Shown: one piece after another, positions 15,110 to 22,535 of the stretch
How the letters are laid out: the number at the start of each line of letters is the position of its first letter
Position numbering within the stretch: position 1 is the first letter of the stretch
Assembly (NCBI RefSeq): GCF_030646615.1
Contig: NZ_JAUSLG010000009.1
Span: forward strand, 1-33,295
Direction of reading: 5' to 3'
Source: Phenylobacterium sp.
GTDB taxonomy: Bacteria > Pseudomonadota > Alphaproteobacteria > Caulobacterales > Caulobacteraceae
DNA length: 33,295 bases
The notes under the pieces: model-generated
The model's database searches: none
Told to the model about the DNA's origin: nothing
Seen by the model: only the letters and a program-made list of their open reading frames with translations
Made by a program: the position numbers and the translations under genes

Positions 15110-15919
15110 TTACACGTCGAACGGTTCCGGCGCAGCCCCGATGACGCCGCTGAGCCGACCCGGCGCCCGGGCCAGCCGCTCGTCATCGGCCTGGTAATAG
15201 CCCGCCAGGGTGAAGAGCTTCAGCCCGCCGGCCTCGCTCAGCAGTTCGGCCGCCACGCCGTCGCGGCTGAGGGCCTCCGCGGTGCGGGCGGCGGGGCCGG
15301 GCGCATCTGTGACCCACAGGGTGATGTCGGCCCCGGTGGGCTCCACCTCGACCTCGGCGAAGGCCAGGGCCGAGGGCGGGCCCCAGGCGTTGAGGCAGGG
15401 CAGGACGGCGAACACCTTGAGCCTGGGCTCGGCCAGCAGCCGGCCCCACCAGGGGCTGTCGCCGCTCAGCATGGCGACGCCGACGCCGCCCTTGAGCCTG
15501 GCGGCCGTCAGGGTCTCTTCGGCCTTGGCGACCGTGCGCAGGACGGGCGCGGCGCCGAAGCGCAGGCGGGCCAGCTCCACGGCGCGGGCCGGCGTCGGGC
15601 CGCCCCAGACCGTGAGCGCAAAGGGACCCTGCAGGGCCAGGCTCTGGCCCATCAGTTCGCGCCAGACGCGGATGACCAGGGCGTCGCTGGCGCCCTGCCG
15701 GGGCATGGCCAGCAGCCGGCGCAGGATCTCGGTCTCCCGCCCGGGGCGCAGGCCGAAGCGGTCGGCCTGGCCGGCGGCGGCCTTGGCGGCGGCCACCTGC
15801 TTGCTGAGCGCCGTGCGCTCGTCCAGCAGCGCCAGCAGGCCAGCGTCGATCTCGTCGATGCGCGCCCGCACGGCGTCCAGGGGGACAGGCGAGGGCGCAG
15901 GATGCGGAGCGTCGGCCAT
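15110..15919 (-). CDS. Chorismate mutase (AroQ type) with extra C-terminal domain
   Basis: 269-residue protein. Residues about 14-95 are an AroQ chorismate mutase: LDAVRARIDEIDAGLLALLDER, AKAAAG and RETEILRRLL, with the usual Arg, Lys and Glu positions. It converts chorismate to prephenate. Residues about 98-269 (FALTVWGGPTPARAVELARLRFG, TLTAARLKGGVGVAMLSGD, then GADITLWVTDAPG) look like a degenerate prephenate dehydratase domain: the strand and helix order fits, but the catalytic Thr-Arg-Phe segment and the ESRP regulatory motif are not seen. It is therefore probably not a dehydratase. The gene heads an operon with hisC, tyrC and the SMR gene. GGGAAAAGAA is the ribosome site. Confidence 0.88.
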   Translation of the reverse strand: MADAPHPAPSPVPLDAVRARIDEIDAGLLALLDERTALSKQVAAAKAAAGQADRFGLRPGRETEILRRLLAMPRQGASDALVIRVWRELMGQSLALQGPFALTVWGGPTPARAVELARLRFGAAPVLRTVAKAEETLTAARLKGGVGVAMLSGDSPWWGRLLAEPRLKVFAVLPCLNAWGPPSALAFAEVEVEPTGADITLWVTDAPGPAARTAEALSRDGVAAELLSEAGGLKLFTLAGYYQADDERLARAPGRLSGVIGAAPEPFDV

Positions 15920-15953
15920 TTCTTTTCCCGAAACGAAAGCCGCGACCTAGGTC

Positions 15954-15973
15954 ATTGCGCCCAGGGGCGCAAT
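15954..15973. promoter_or_regulatory. Perfect palindrome upstream of the aromatic operon
   Basis: ATTGCGCCC-AG-GGGCGCAAT is an inverted repeat with 9-bp arms and a 2-nt centre, 35 nt before the chorismate mutase ATG. GCGCAATA recurs just beside it (near 15986). It may be an operator for a dimeric regulator or a leader hairpin; without a T run it is not a canonical terminator for the gene ending at 16017. Confidence 0.5.
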
Positions 15974-16016
15974 AGGCCGCCCCCGCGCAATAAAGTTGCA
16001 GCCGAAACCATCGGCC

Positions 16017-17051
16017 TCAATAGACTCGCGGGGCCGGCCCGATGGCCACGGGACCCAGAGTGGTCTGGCCAGCCTGGAAGGTGATGGCCGCCTGGGCGAC
16101 ATTGTCGGCCCCTTGCCGTGCGGCGGTGACGGCCGCGGCGGTGTCGGCGGTCTCGGGGGGCAGCACGCCGCCGGCGCCCAGGGCCTCCAGGGCTTCAGGC
16201 GCCTCGCGCAGGGTGACGTCCAGGGTTCCGCGCAGCCGGCCGTCGGGGCCGACGAACAGCTGGCCGCGATTGACGCCCACCATGGCCTCGCCGGCGGTCA
16301 GGCCGGCCTCCTGGATCTGCGCCATGCCGCCGGCCAGGGCCCAGTTACGCACCGCCGAGGGCCAGTCGGTTCCGTCAAAGGCGCTCATCTTGCTGAGCAC
16401 GGCGTCCCACTTCAGGTCGATGTCGCCGTCCTGGGCGATGCGGGCGAAAATGCCGGAGAATTGCGCCTGACCCTTGGTGACGCCCAGGAACATCGCCCCC
16501 TGGTCCCCAGGCCCCGGGCGCAGATGAAAGGCGACCTCCTCGGCCGACGACAGGGCGAAGGGCTGGGCGCCGGGACCCGGCGCGAAGATCACGTCCAGCC
16601 CCTGGAAGTCGAAACTGGGGGGCTTGCGGTCGGTGTCGCCGAGGCTGGCCCGCAGGACCCGGCCGTTCATCTGCACCGAGCCCGACCGGGGCCGGGTGAA
16701 GGTCAGGCCGTCCGGGGCGGCGAACACCCAATGATCCAGGGCGTGCATGAAGGCCTCGGACTCCAGCTGCGGCGTGGCGATGGCCCAGCCGGACGGTTCG
16801 CGGATCTGCGCCTCGGTCAGGGTCACGTTCAGCCGGAAGGGATAGCCGCCGATGCTGCGCGAGCCCCAGCTCACCTCATAGCCGGCGCTGCGCAGGGCCT
16901 CGGCCGTCTGGTCCATCCGGTCGCCGGTCTGGATGCGGGTCCAGAACCAGAAGCCGCTCCAGACCACGATCGCCACGATCAGCAGGGCGAAGGGCAGGAC
17001 GAGGCCAAGGCGGCGGGGTTTGCGGGCAGGCTTGGTATCGGGCACAGACAT
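16017..17051 (-). CDS. DUF2125 family membrane-anchored protein
   Basis: 344-residue protein. After a basic N terminus (KPARKPRRL) comes one hydrophobic helix (about residues 15-36, LVLPFALLIVAIVVWSGFWFW), then a periplasmic domain typical of DUF2125: GYEVSWGSRSIGGYPFRLNVTLTEAQI (about 58-84), WAIATPQLESEAFMHALDHWVFAAPDGLTF and repeated beta strands to the C-terminal GPVAIGPAPRVY. These proteins are widespread in alphaproteobacteria; the fold is similar to AsmA/lipid-transfer type beta-sheets, but the function is unknown. It is divergent from the ChaC gene, with only 36 nt between the starts. Confidence 0.9.
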   Translation of the reverse strand: MSVPDTKPARKPRRLGLVLPFALLIVAIVVWSGFWFWTRIQTGDRMDQTAEALRSAGYEVSWGSRSIGGYPFRLNVTLTEAQIREPSGWAIATPQLESEAFMHALDHWVFAAPDGLTFTRPRSGSVQMNGRVLRASLGDTDRKPPSFDFQGLDVIFAPGPGAQPFALSSAEEVAFHLRPGPGDQGAMFLGVTKGQAQFSGIFARIAQDGDIDLKWDAVLSKMSAFDGTDWPSAVRNWALAGGMAQIQEAGLTAGEAMVGVNRGQLFVGPDGRLRGTLDVTLREAPEALEALGAGGVLPPETADTAAAVTAARQGADNVAQAAITFQAGQTTLGPVAIGPAPRVY

Positions 17052-17087
17052 GGACGGTTTTGCGGGGCTTCTTCTAGCGGATCGGGA

Positions 17088-17615
17088 ATGGCGGACGACG
17101 AAGACTACTGGGTGTTTGGCTATGGATCGCTGATGTGGCGGCCGGGCTTCGACTATGTCGAGCGTTCCAGCGCCACCCTACACGGCCGCCGCCGGGCCTT
17201 CTGCATCTATTCGGTCCATCATCGGGGCACCTATCAGCGGCCCGGCCTGGTGCTGGGCCTGGCCCCGGGCGGGGCGGTGCGCGGGGCGGCCTATCGCATT
17301 GCGCCGCAGGCCTGGCCCGAGGTCTATGCCTATCTCCTGGAGCGGGAGCAGCCGACGGAGACCTATGTGGAGGCGAGACGGGCCGTGCGCCTGGCCGACG
17401 GCCGGCGGGTGGACAGCCTGGTCTTCCTCTCCGACACCGGCCATCCTCAGTGGGCCGGCGCCCTGTCCATCGAGCGGCAGGCGGCGTTGATCACCGGCGC
17501 CGTGGGTCTGTCTGGCCCCAATGAGGACTATCTGCGCGACCTGGTCGCCCATCTGCGCGAGGAAGGGGTCAGGGATCGGGCCATGGAGGCCCTGCTGGCC
17601 AAGGTCGTCGGCTGA
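17088..17615 (+). CDS. chaC: Gamma-glutamylcyclotransferase, ChaC family
   Basis: 175-residue protein with the family signature WVFGYGSLMWRPGF (residues 8-21), which binds the gamma-glutamyl group, then RRRAFCIYSVHHRGT and GAAYRIAPQAWPEVYAYLLERE with the catalytic Glu region (about 65-87). ChaC enzymes cleave glutathione to 5-oxoproline and Cys-Gly. The ATG at 17088 follows GGATCGGGA; longer frames upstream are antisense to the DUF2125 gene. The stop is 3 nt from the stop of the convergent acyltransferase gene. Regulation is not visible; a shared short divergent promoter with the DUF2125 gene is likely. Confidence 0.92.
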   Translation: MADDEDYWVFGYGSLMWRPGFDYVERSSATLHGRRRAFCIYSVHHRGTYQRPGLVLGLAPGGAVRGAAYRIAPQAWPEVYAYLLEREQPTETYVEARRAVRLADGRRVDSLVFLSDTGHPQWAGALSIERQAALITGAVGLSGPNEDYLRDLVAHLREEGVRDRAMEALLAKVVG

Positions 17616-17618
17616 ATC

Positions 17619-18323
17619 CTACAGGTCCAGCAGCTTCATCGAGGCGGTTTCGATCCGCTCTTCCAGCAGGCGCATGAATTCCGCCCGTTTCAGGCCAGGC
17701 GGGATGGGCTCCAGATATTCGAAGACGATGACGCCGGGTTTGCGCAGGAACCCGTGCTTGGGCCAGTGGACGCCGGAATTGGTGGCCACCGGATGCACCG
17801 GCAGGTTCAACTCGCGATAGAGGGCGGCGATGCCGGGCTTGTAATCCCCCTTCACCCCCGGTTGACCCCGGGTCCCTTCCGGAAAGATCAGCAATTGCCG
17901 GGGCTCGGCCAAGCGATCCTTGGCGTCGCGGACCATCTTCTTCAGGGCCGCCGAGTGGGCTTGGCGGTCCACCACGATCATGTCGGCCTTCTGGGCGAAC
18001 CAGCCGAAGAAGGGAATCCACATCAGCTCCTTCTTCAGGACGAAGCAGGTGTCTGGCAGCCAGGCGAACTGGGCGAAGACGTCGAACATGCACTGGTGCT
18101 TGGGCGCCACCAGGGCCGCGCCTACGGGCATGTGCTCACGTCCCCGCAGCTCCACACGGATGTCGCAGATACCGAGCAGGGCGATGACGCCTCGGCTCCA
18201 GAAGTCCAGCGCCCGCAGGGTCCAGGCCCGCGGCGCCAGCAGCAGCGGGGTGATGCTGATCGCCACCACCGCCGACCAGAGATAGAAGAGCGCCACGAAG
18301 AGCAGCGAGCGCAGAACCGTCAC
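17619..18323 (-). CDS. plsC: 1-acyl-sn-glycerol-3-phosphate acyltransferase (PlsC family)
   Basis: 234-residue inner-membrane acyltransferase that adds the second acyl chain in phosphatidic acid synthesis. Catalytic His76-X4-Asp81 is in APKHQCMFDVFA; the glycerophosphate-binding motif FPEGTR is at 147-152. Hydrophobic helices occur at about 3-30 and 40-58. I take GTG at 18323 as the start because GAGGAAAG stands before it and the gene upstream ends at 18394; an ATG at 18449 would overlap that gene. It is the last gene of the ftsE-ftsX-ydcF-plsC series. A substrate other than 1-acyl-G3P is possible, as the family is broad. Confidence 0.9.
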   Translation of the reverse strand: MTVLRSLLFVALFYLWSAVVAISITPLLLAPRAWTLRALDFWSRGVIALLGICDIRVELRGREHMPVGAALVAPKHQCMFDVFAQFAWLPDTCFVLKKELMWIPFFGWFAQKADMIVVDRQAHSAALKKMVRDAKDRLAEPRQLLIFPEGTRGQPGVKGDYKPGIAALYRELNLPVHPVATNSGVHWPKHGFLRKPGVIVFEYLEPIPPGLKRAEFMRLLEERIETASMKLLDL

Positions 18324-18393
18324 GGCGGGCCTTTCCTCATTGGTTTCGGGCAGTATCTTGCAGGTCCCTGGTTCGGGCGCCGTGGCCGAAAGA

Positions 18394-19020
18394 TCAACCG
18401 CTGTTCGCTGCGGCCGCCGTTTCCGGTTCGTCCTTGGGGCCCAGGCCAAGGATCGTCTCGCGACCCAGGATGGCCAGGTATTTCATGTATTCGGTGACCA
18501 TCAGCCGGGCGCCGCCGGAGGTGCGCCACCAACCGCGGACCCTGAAGCCGGGGGTCTCCACCGGATAGGCCTGCAGGGCGGTGTCGGGCAGGGCCGAGCC
18601 CAGCTCCAGCATGGCGCGGGGCATGTGGTAGTCGGCGGTGACCACGATCAGGCTGTCATAGCGCCGCGCCGCCACCCAGCCGGCGGTCTCCTGGGCGTTG
18701 CCGAAGGTGTCGGCGGCCTCGAAGCCGAGGTCCACGCAGCAGTCATAGAGCAGCTGAACCGCCCGGCTCACATTGCGGATGTCCTCGCGACTGGCCTCGC
18801 GGTTGACGCCGGACACCAGCATCCGGTCGCCCTTGCCGGCTTCCAGCAGGCGCATGCCCGCCGCGATGCGTTCGTTGGAGCCGGCGCCGGTGAGCGCGAC
18901 GATGCCGTCGGCGGCCCGCGGCTCCGGCGCCGGCGTCGAATTCTCCACGCGGGCCGCGAAGGCCAGGAGCCCGGCGCCCCAGATCAGGGCGGCGACAAAG
19001 AGAAGGGCGAGCGTTTTCAT
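18394..19020 (-). CDS. YdcF family (DUF218) protein
   Basis: 208-residue protein: a single N-terminal membrane anchor or signal (MKTLALLFVAALIWGAGLLAFA, residues 1-22), then the DUF218 domain. Visible blocks are DGIVALTGAGSNERIAAGMRLL (about 39-60), DRMLVSGVNR, FGNAQETAGWVA, IVVTADYHMPRAMLELG (with the family's His) and a C-terminal YMKYLAIL segment. Members such as SanA and YdcF are linked to envelope integrity; no reaction is established. It starts 6 nt after the ftsX stop and is therefore cotranscribed with ftsEX, an order typical of alphaproteobacteria, which suggests an envelope role. Confidence 0.88.
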   Translation of the reverse strand: MKTLALLFVAALIWGAGLLAFAARVENSTPAPEPRAADGIVALTGAGSNERIAAGMRLLEAGKGDRMLVSGVNREASREDIRNVSRAVQLLYDCCVDLGFEAADTFGNAQETAGWVAARRYDSLIVVTADYHMPRAMLELGSALPDTALQAYPVETPGFRVRGWWRTSGGARLMVTEYMKYLAILGRETILGLGPKDEPETAAAANSG

Positions 19021-19026
19021 CGGGGG

Positions 19027-19920
19027 CTAGGAAAGCTCGCGAATGAGGTTGGCGGCTGTCAGCCGCGCCGCCACCGCCGCGACGAGGGCCGCAGCCAGGG
19101 GGCAGGGTAGAACAGCCAGCAGATCGCTCCAAGCTACGGGAAGCACCGGCGTCAGGCCCTGGCCGCCGCCCGCCAGGCGCAGGCCCGCGCCCAGGGCTGC
19201 GGCGGCGATCGCGCCGATCAGGCCGGCGCTGGCGGCCATGCGGGCGAAGCGGGCCTGGAACAGCCGGGCGATGAAGGCGTCCTCGGCCCCGGTCAGGTGC
19301 AAAAGCTCCACCACCTCGCGGCGGGCGGCCAGGCCCGCCCGGGTGGCGAAGGCCACCACGGCGGCCGCGGCGGCCGAGATCAGCGTGAAGACCCCGATCC
19401 CCAGCCAGCGCGCGATCGCTGCGCCGCGCTGGATGTCGGCGAGCCAGGTGGTGTGGTCGTCCACCACGGCGTCCAGGCCGCGGGTGCGCAGGGCGCGTTC
19501 CAGGGCCTCCCCCGTGGCCGGGGCCTCGCGGCTCAGGGTGACGGCCACCAGACGTGGAACGGGCAGGTCGGCGAGGTCGGCCACATCGCCAAGCCAGGGG
19601 GCGATCAGGGCCTCGGCCTTCTCCCGCTCCAGCGCCCGGGCCTCGGCCACGCCGGGCACGCCGGCCAGGGTCTCGGCGGCGCGGGCGGCGGCGGAGTCGG
19701 GGGTCTCGTTGGCCTTGGGGCGGACGATCACCGTCATCTCGCCGCTCAACTGGTCCGACCAGCCCCGGGCGGCGCGATCGGCGGCGATCACCCCCAGGGC
19801 GGTCAGGCAGGCCATGAAGCACAGCACCGCGACCACAAAGACCAGGGCGCTGTCGCGGGTGTCCCGTTCGGGCAGAAAGGCGGCCGGGCGCCAGCGGGCG
19901 GGGTCGAAGATGACGCTCAT
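19027..19920 (-). CDS. ftsX: Cell division protein FtsX
   Basis: 297-residue permease-like partner of FtsE. After a cytosolic N terminus (about 1-25) there is a first helix (SALVFVVAVLCFMACLTALGVIA, about 24-46), a periplasmic domain (about 50-165, MTVIVRPKANETPDSAAARA), then three helices (about 172-195, 222-250 and 262-290) in the FtsX/MacB arrangement. It couples ATP use by FtsE in the cytosol to peptidoglycan hydrolase control in the periplasm during division. Its ATG overlaps the ftsE stop (ATGA, 19920-19917). The hydrolase partner is not present in this window. Confidence 0.92.
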   Translation of the reverse strand: MSVIFDPARWRPAAFLPERDTRDSALVFVVAVLCFMACLTALGVIAADRAARGWSDQLSGEMTVIVRPKANETPDSAAARAAETLAGVPGVAEARALEREKAEALIAPWLGDVADLADLPVPRLVAVTLSREAPATGEALERALRTRGLDAVVDDHTTWLADIQRGAAIARWLGIGVFTLISAAAAAVVAFATRAGLAARREVVELLHLTGAEDAFIARLFQARFARMAASAGLIGAIAAAALGAGLRLAGGGQGLTPVLPVAWSDLLAVLPCPLAAALVAAVAARLTAANLIRELS

Positions 19921-20648
19921 CCGTCAAATCCCTGGGGCACGGGCCCCATATGGACCAGACGGCCGTCCTCCAGGTGCAGGATCGGCTTTCCCGACCGGGC
20001 CACAAGATCCTGGTCGTGGGTGGCGATCAGCACCGTCGTGCCCAGGCGATTGAGCTCCAGGAACAGGCGCAGAATCCGCAGGCCCATGGCGTGGTCCACA
20101 TTGCCCGTCGGCTCGTCGGCCAGCAGAATGTCGGGGCGGCCGACCACGGCGCGGGCGATGGCCAGGCGCTGCTTCTCGCCGCCGGCTAGCGTCGGGGGCA
20201 GGACGTGCATCCGGTCCTTGAGGCCGACCCAGCTCAGCAGTTCAGCCACGTCCTGGCGATAGGCGTCGGGCTTGGCGCCGGCGATCCGCAGGGGAATGGC
20301 GGCGTTGTCGAAGGCGCTCATATGATCGAGCAGGCGGAATTCCTGGAAGACCACGCCGATCCGCCGGCGCAGAAAAGGCCGGATATCGGCCGGCGCCTGG
20401 GCGACGTTCTGGCCGAACAGGTGCAAGAGTCCCTTGGACGGCTGCGCCGCCAGATAGATCAGCTTGAGCAGAGAGGTCTTGCCCGCTCCCGACGGGCCGG
20501 TGACGAAATGGAAAGACCCTTGCGGCAAGGAGAAGGTGAGGTCCCGCAGCGTCTCGGGCGCGCGTCCGTACCGCATGGAGACGTCGTCGAAGCGAACGAC
20601 GGCGTCATCGGCGTCGGTCACGTCTGCGGCATACGGGTTTCTGGACAT
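19917..20648 (-). CDS. ftsE: Cell division ATP-binding protein FtsE
   Basis: 243-residue ABC ATPase. Walker A is GPSGAGKTS (51-59), the Q-loop VVFQEFRLL (99-107, Gln102), the signature LAGGEKQR (154-161) and Walker B ILLADEPTGN (174-183), with the switch His in IATHDQDL. The VFQEFRLL and DEPTGNVD wording is typical of FtsE. The signature Ala in place of the common Ser (LSGGE) is a mild variation. N-terminal residues 1-17 form a short acidic extension. It is the first gene of the operon with ftsX, ydcF and plsC. Its start is 56 nt from the divergent zinc-ribbon gene, and the gap holds paired CGATACGG repeats. Confidence 0.95.
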   Translation of the reverse strand: MSRNPYAADVTDADDAVVRFDDVSMRYGRAPETLRDLTFSLPQGSFHFVTGPSGAGKTSLLKLIYLAAQPSKGLLHLFGQNVAQAPADIRPFLRRRIGVVFQEFRLLDHMSAFDNAAIPLRIAGAKPDAYRQDVAELLSWVGLKDRMHVLPPTLAGGEKQRLAIARAVVGRPDILLADEPTGNVDHAMGLRILRLFLELNRLGTTVLIATHDQDLVARSGKPILHLEDGRLVHMGPVPQGFDG

Positions 20649-20669
20649 GGAGACCGGAATCGGCGACCT

Positions 20670-20699
20670 CGATACGGTGGGCTGGAGGGTCCGATACGG
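20670..20699. promoter_or_regulatory. Paired CGATACGG direct repeats in divergent promoter
   Basis: CGATACGG is present at 20670-20677 and 20692-20699, 22 nt start to start, or about two helical turns, inside the 56-nt gap between ftsE and the zinc-ribbon gene. Such placing fits a protein bound on one face of the helix. The regulator is unknown. Confidence 0.4.
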
Positions 20700-20704
20700 C
20701 GGCC

Positions 20705-21574
20705 ATGATACTGACCTGTCCAGACTGCTCCACCAGCTATTTCGTGGACGACGCGAAGATTCCCGAGGATGGGCGCGTCGTGAAGTGCGCGAGTTGCGGC
20801 CATCGCTGGACGGCGCGCCGCGAAATCGAACTGGAGACGGCGCTTCCGGCCGCCCAGATTGAGCCCGCCCCCGCCGATACCCCTACAACCTCTGCCAATC
20901 AAGCCGAGCCCGAAAAGACCGAGGCGCCGGCCGAGGGCGGCGTGGCCCTGCCCAAGGCCTTCCGGGCCAAGGCCCATGACAACCGCCGCCTGCGCGAGGC
21001 CGCAGCCACGGGCGTGGTCTGGGCGGGCATGTCGGCGGCGCTCGCCCTGATGATCGCCGTCGCGGTGGTCTTCCGGGTGGACGTGGTCCGCCTGTGGCCC
21101 AGCACGGCCGGCGCTTTCGCCAGTGTCGGCCTGCCGGTCAACAGCGTCGGCCTGGCGATCGAGGGGGTGGAGTTCGAGCCGGCCCTGCACGATGGCCATG
21201 CGGCGCTTTCGGTCTCGGGCATGATCCGCAATATCGAAGACCGCACCATCACCGCCCCGCCGCTGCAGATTCGCCTGCTGGACAAGTCCGGCGCGGCCGT
21301 GGCGACCAAGGTCGCCCGGGCGGCGGACCCGAACATCCCCCCGGGCGAGACCCGCCACTTCGCCATCGCCATCATCGATCCTCCGGGCACGGCCGCCGAC
21401 CTGGAGGTCAGCTTCGCCGAACTGCGCGCCGCGGCCGAACCCCCGGCCAAGCCTGAGGCCCTGGACCTGCGGGGCGCGGCCGAGGCCGCCGCCCCGGAGA
21501 TCGAGGCCCGCGAGGTGATCGACGCCAAGCCCCTGGCCGCAGACGACCCCGAGGCTGAAGACCATGGCGGCTGA
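20705..21574 (+). CDS. MJ0042-type zinc-ribbon, DUF3426-like membrane protein
   Basis: 289-residue protein. The N terminus is an MJ0042-type zinc finger with Cys5, Cys8, Cys28 and Cys31 (MILTCPDCSTSYFVDD, VVKCASCGHRW). A Pro/Ala/Glu-rich linker (40-90) leads to one membrane helix at about 104-124, then a beta-rich periplasmic domain (about 145-245: VGLAIEGVEFEP, LSVSGMIRNIEDRTI, IPPGETRHFAIAI) of the DUF3426/FxLYD kind, and an acidic tail. This architecture is common in alphaproteobacteria opposite ftsE; the function is unknown but an envelope role is likely. No Shine-Dalgarno precedes the ATG at 20705. The 3' end overlaps the next gene by 11 nt. Confidence 0.88.
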   Translation: MILTCPDCSTSYFVDDAKIPEDGRVVKCASCGHRWTARREIELETALPAAQIEPAPADTPTTSANQAEPEKTEAPAEGGVALPKAFRAKAHDNRRLREAAATGVVWAGMSAALALMIAVAVVFRVDVVRLWPSTAGAFASVGLPVNSVGLAIEGVEFEPALHDGHAALSVSGMIRNIEDRTITAPPLQIRLLDKSGAAVATKVARAADPNIPPGETRHFAIAIIDPPGTAADLEVSFAELRAAAEPPAKPEALDLRGAAEAAAPEIEAREVIDAKPLAADDPEAEDHGG

Positions 21575-22094
21575 GCGAACCCCAGAGGTCCTGCTGGACG
21601 AGGCCGAGGTGGCCCGCCGGGTCGAGGCCCTGGCCGGCGAGATCGCCCCGCGGATCGACGATGACACTGTGGTCATCTGCCTGCTCACCGGCGGGCTCTG
21701 GTTCTGCGCCGACCTGACCCGGGCGCTGGCGCGGGCCGGCCGTAACGTGCGCTTCGACGCCCTGTGGCTGGCCTCCTATGGCGACGCCCGCGCCAGCCTG
21801 GGCCGCTGCGAGGTGCGGGCCGACCTGCAGCGCCCCCTGGAGGGCCGCCGCGCCCTGATCGTCGATGATGTGATCGACACCGGCTTGTCGCTGAGCGAGG
21901 CCGCCCGCCTGGTGCGCGACTCCGGCGCGTCCGAGGTGCTGACCTGCGTCTTCGCCACCAAGCCCTGGCCGACGCCCCGGGCCATCGAGCCGGACTTCGT
22001 CGCCTGGACCGCCCCGCCGCGCTTCCTGGTGGGCTATGGCATGGATGCGGCCGGCCAGCTCCGGGGTCTGCCCTATGTGGCGGCGATGGACTGA
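21564..22094 (+). CDS. hpt: Phosphoribosyltransferase, hypoxanthine-guanine type
   Basis: 176-residue type I phosphoribosyltransferase. The PRPP-binding loop is ALIVDDVIDTGLSLSEA (97-113) with the two adjacent Asp residues of the family. VVICLLTGGLWFCADLTRAL (36-55) is the pyrophosphate loop region. RFDALWLASYG matches hypoxanthine phosphoribosyltransferases (usually IDFMxxSSYG), but the flexible-loop Ser-Tyr is kept and the base-recognition part is divergent (FVAWTAPPRFLVGYGMDAAGQLRGLPY at the C terminus matches the Hpt style). It salvages a 6-oxopurine, probably hypoxanthine. The start overlaps the upstream gene by 11 nt, so it is coupled to it. Confidence 0.85.
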   Translation: MAAERTPEVLLDEAEVARRVEALAGEIAPRIDDDTVVICLLTGGLWFCADLTRALARAGRNVRFDALWLASYGDARASLGRCEVRADLQRPLEGRRALIVDDVIDTGLSLSEAARLVRDSGASEVLTCVFATKPWPTPRAIEPDFVAWTAPPRFLVGYGMDAAGQLRGLPYVAAMD

Positions 22095-22115
22095 GCGGCC
22101 CCGCGCGGGCGGGCT

Positions 22116-22535
22116 TCAGTCGTCCTTGCTTGGCCTGCCGCGCATGGATTTCAGCCCGCTGCGGCGGGTCTTGCTGTCTAGCCTGCGCAGCTTGGAGGCC
22201 TTGGTGGGCTTTGTCGGCCGACGCGCCTTGGGCCGGTGCAGCGCCTGACGGATCAGCTCGGCCAGCCGCTCGCGGGCCTCCTGCCGGTTCATCTCCAGCG
22301 ACCGTGAGCCTTGCGAGAACAGGATCAGCACGTCGTCGTTCGACAGGCGGCTGCCCGACAGCCGCCTCAGCCGCGCCTTGACATCGTCCGCCAGGCTGGA
22401 CTTGCCGACGTCAAAGCGAAGCTCCACGGCGTTGGAGGTCTTGTTGACGTGCTGTCCGCCCGGCCCGCTGGCCTTGACCATCCGTTCGGTGAATTCGTCG
22501 TCCTCGATGGAGACGGCGTCAGTGATCTTCAGCAT
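22116..22535 (-). CDS. arfB: Alternative ribosome-rescue factor / peptidyl-tRNA hydrolase ArfB
   Basis: 139-residue release-factor-like protein. The catalytic GGQ is at residues 26-28 in [21 protein letters not shown]. There is no codon-recognition domain. The C-terminal tail is basic (RPKARRPTKPTKASKLRRLDSKTRRSGLKSMRG broken over residues 101-134), which in ArfB/YaeJ inserts into the empty mRNA channel. It releases nascent chains from stalled ribosomes lacking a stop codon. In Caulobacter, ArfB-type rescue backs up trans-translation. The start ATG lies 17 nt inside the upstream CNNM/CorC-type gene, so both are in one unit. Confidence 0.92.
   Translation of the reverse strand: MLKITDAVSIEDDEFTERMVKASGPGGQHVNKTSNAVELRFDVGKSSLADDVKARLRRLSGSRLSNDDVLILFSQGSRSLEMNRQEARERLAELIRQALHRPKARRPTKPTKASKLRRLDSKTRRSGLKSMRGRPSKDD

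Noticed and set aside
15996..17087. N-terminal extension of the ChaC frame back to 15996
   Set aside because: The part before 17088 is antisense to the DUF2125 gene and has shadow composition, while the ChaC family begins right after the ATG at 17088.
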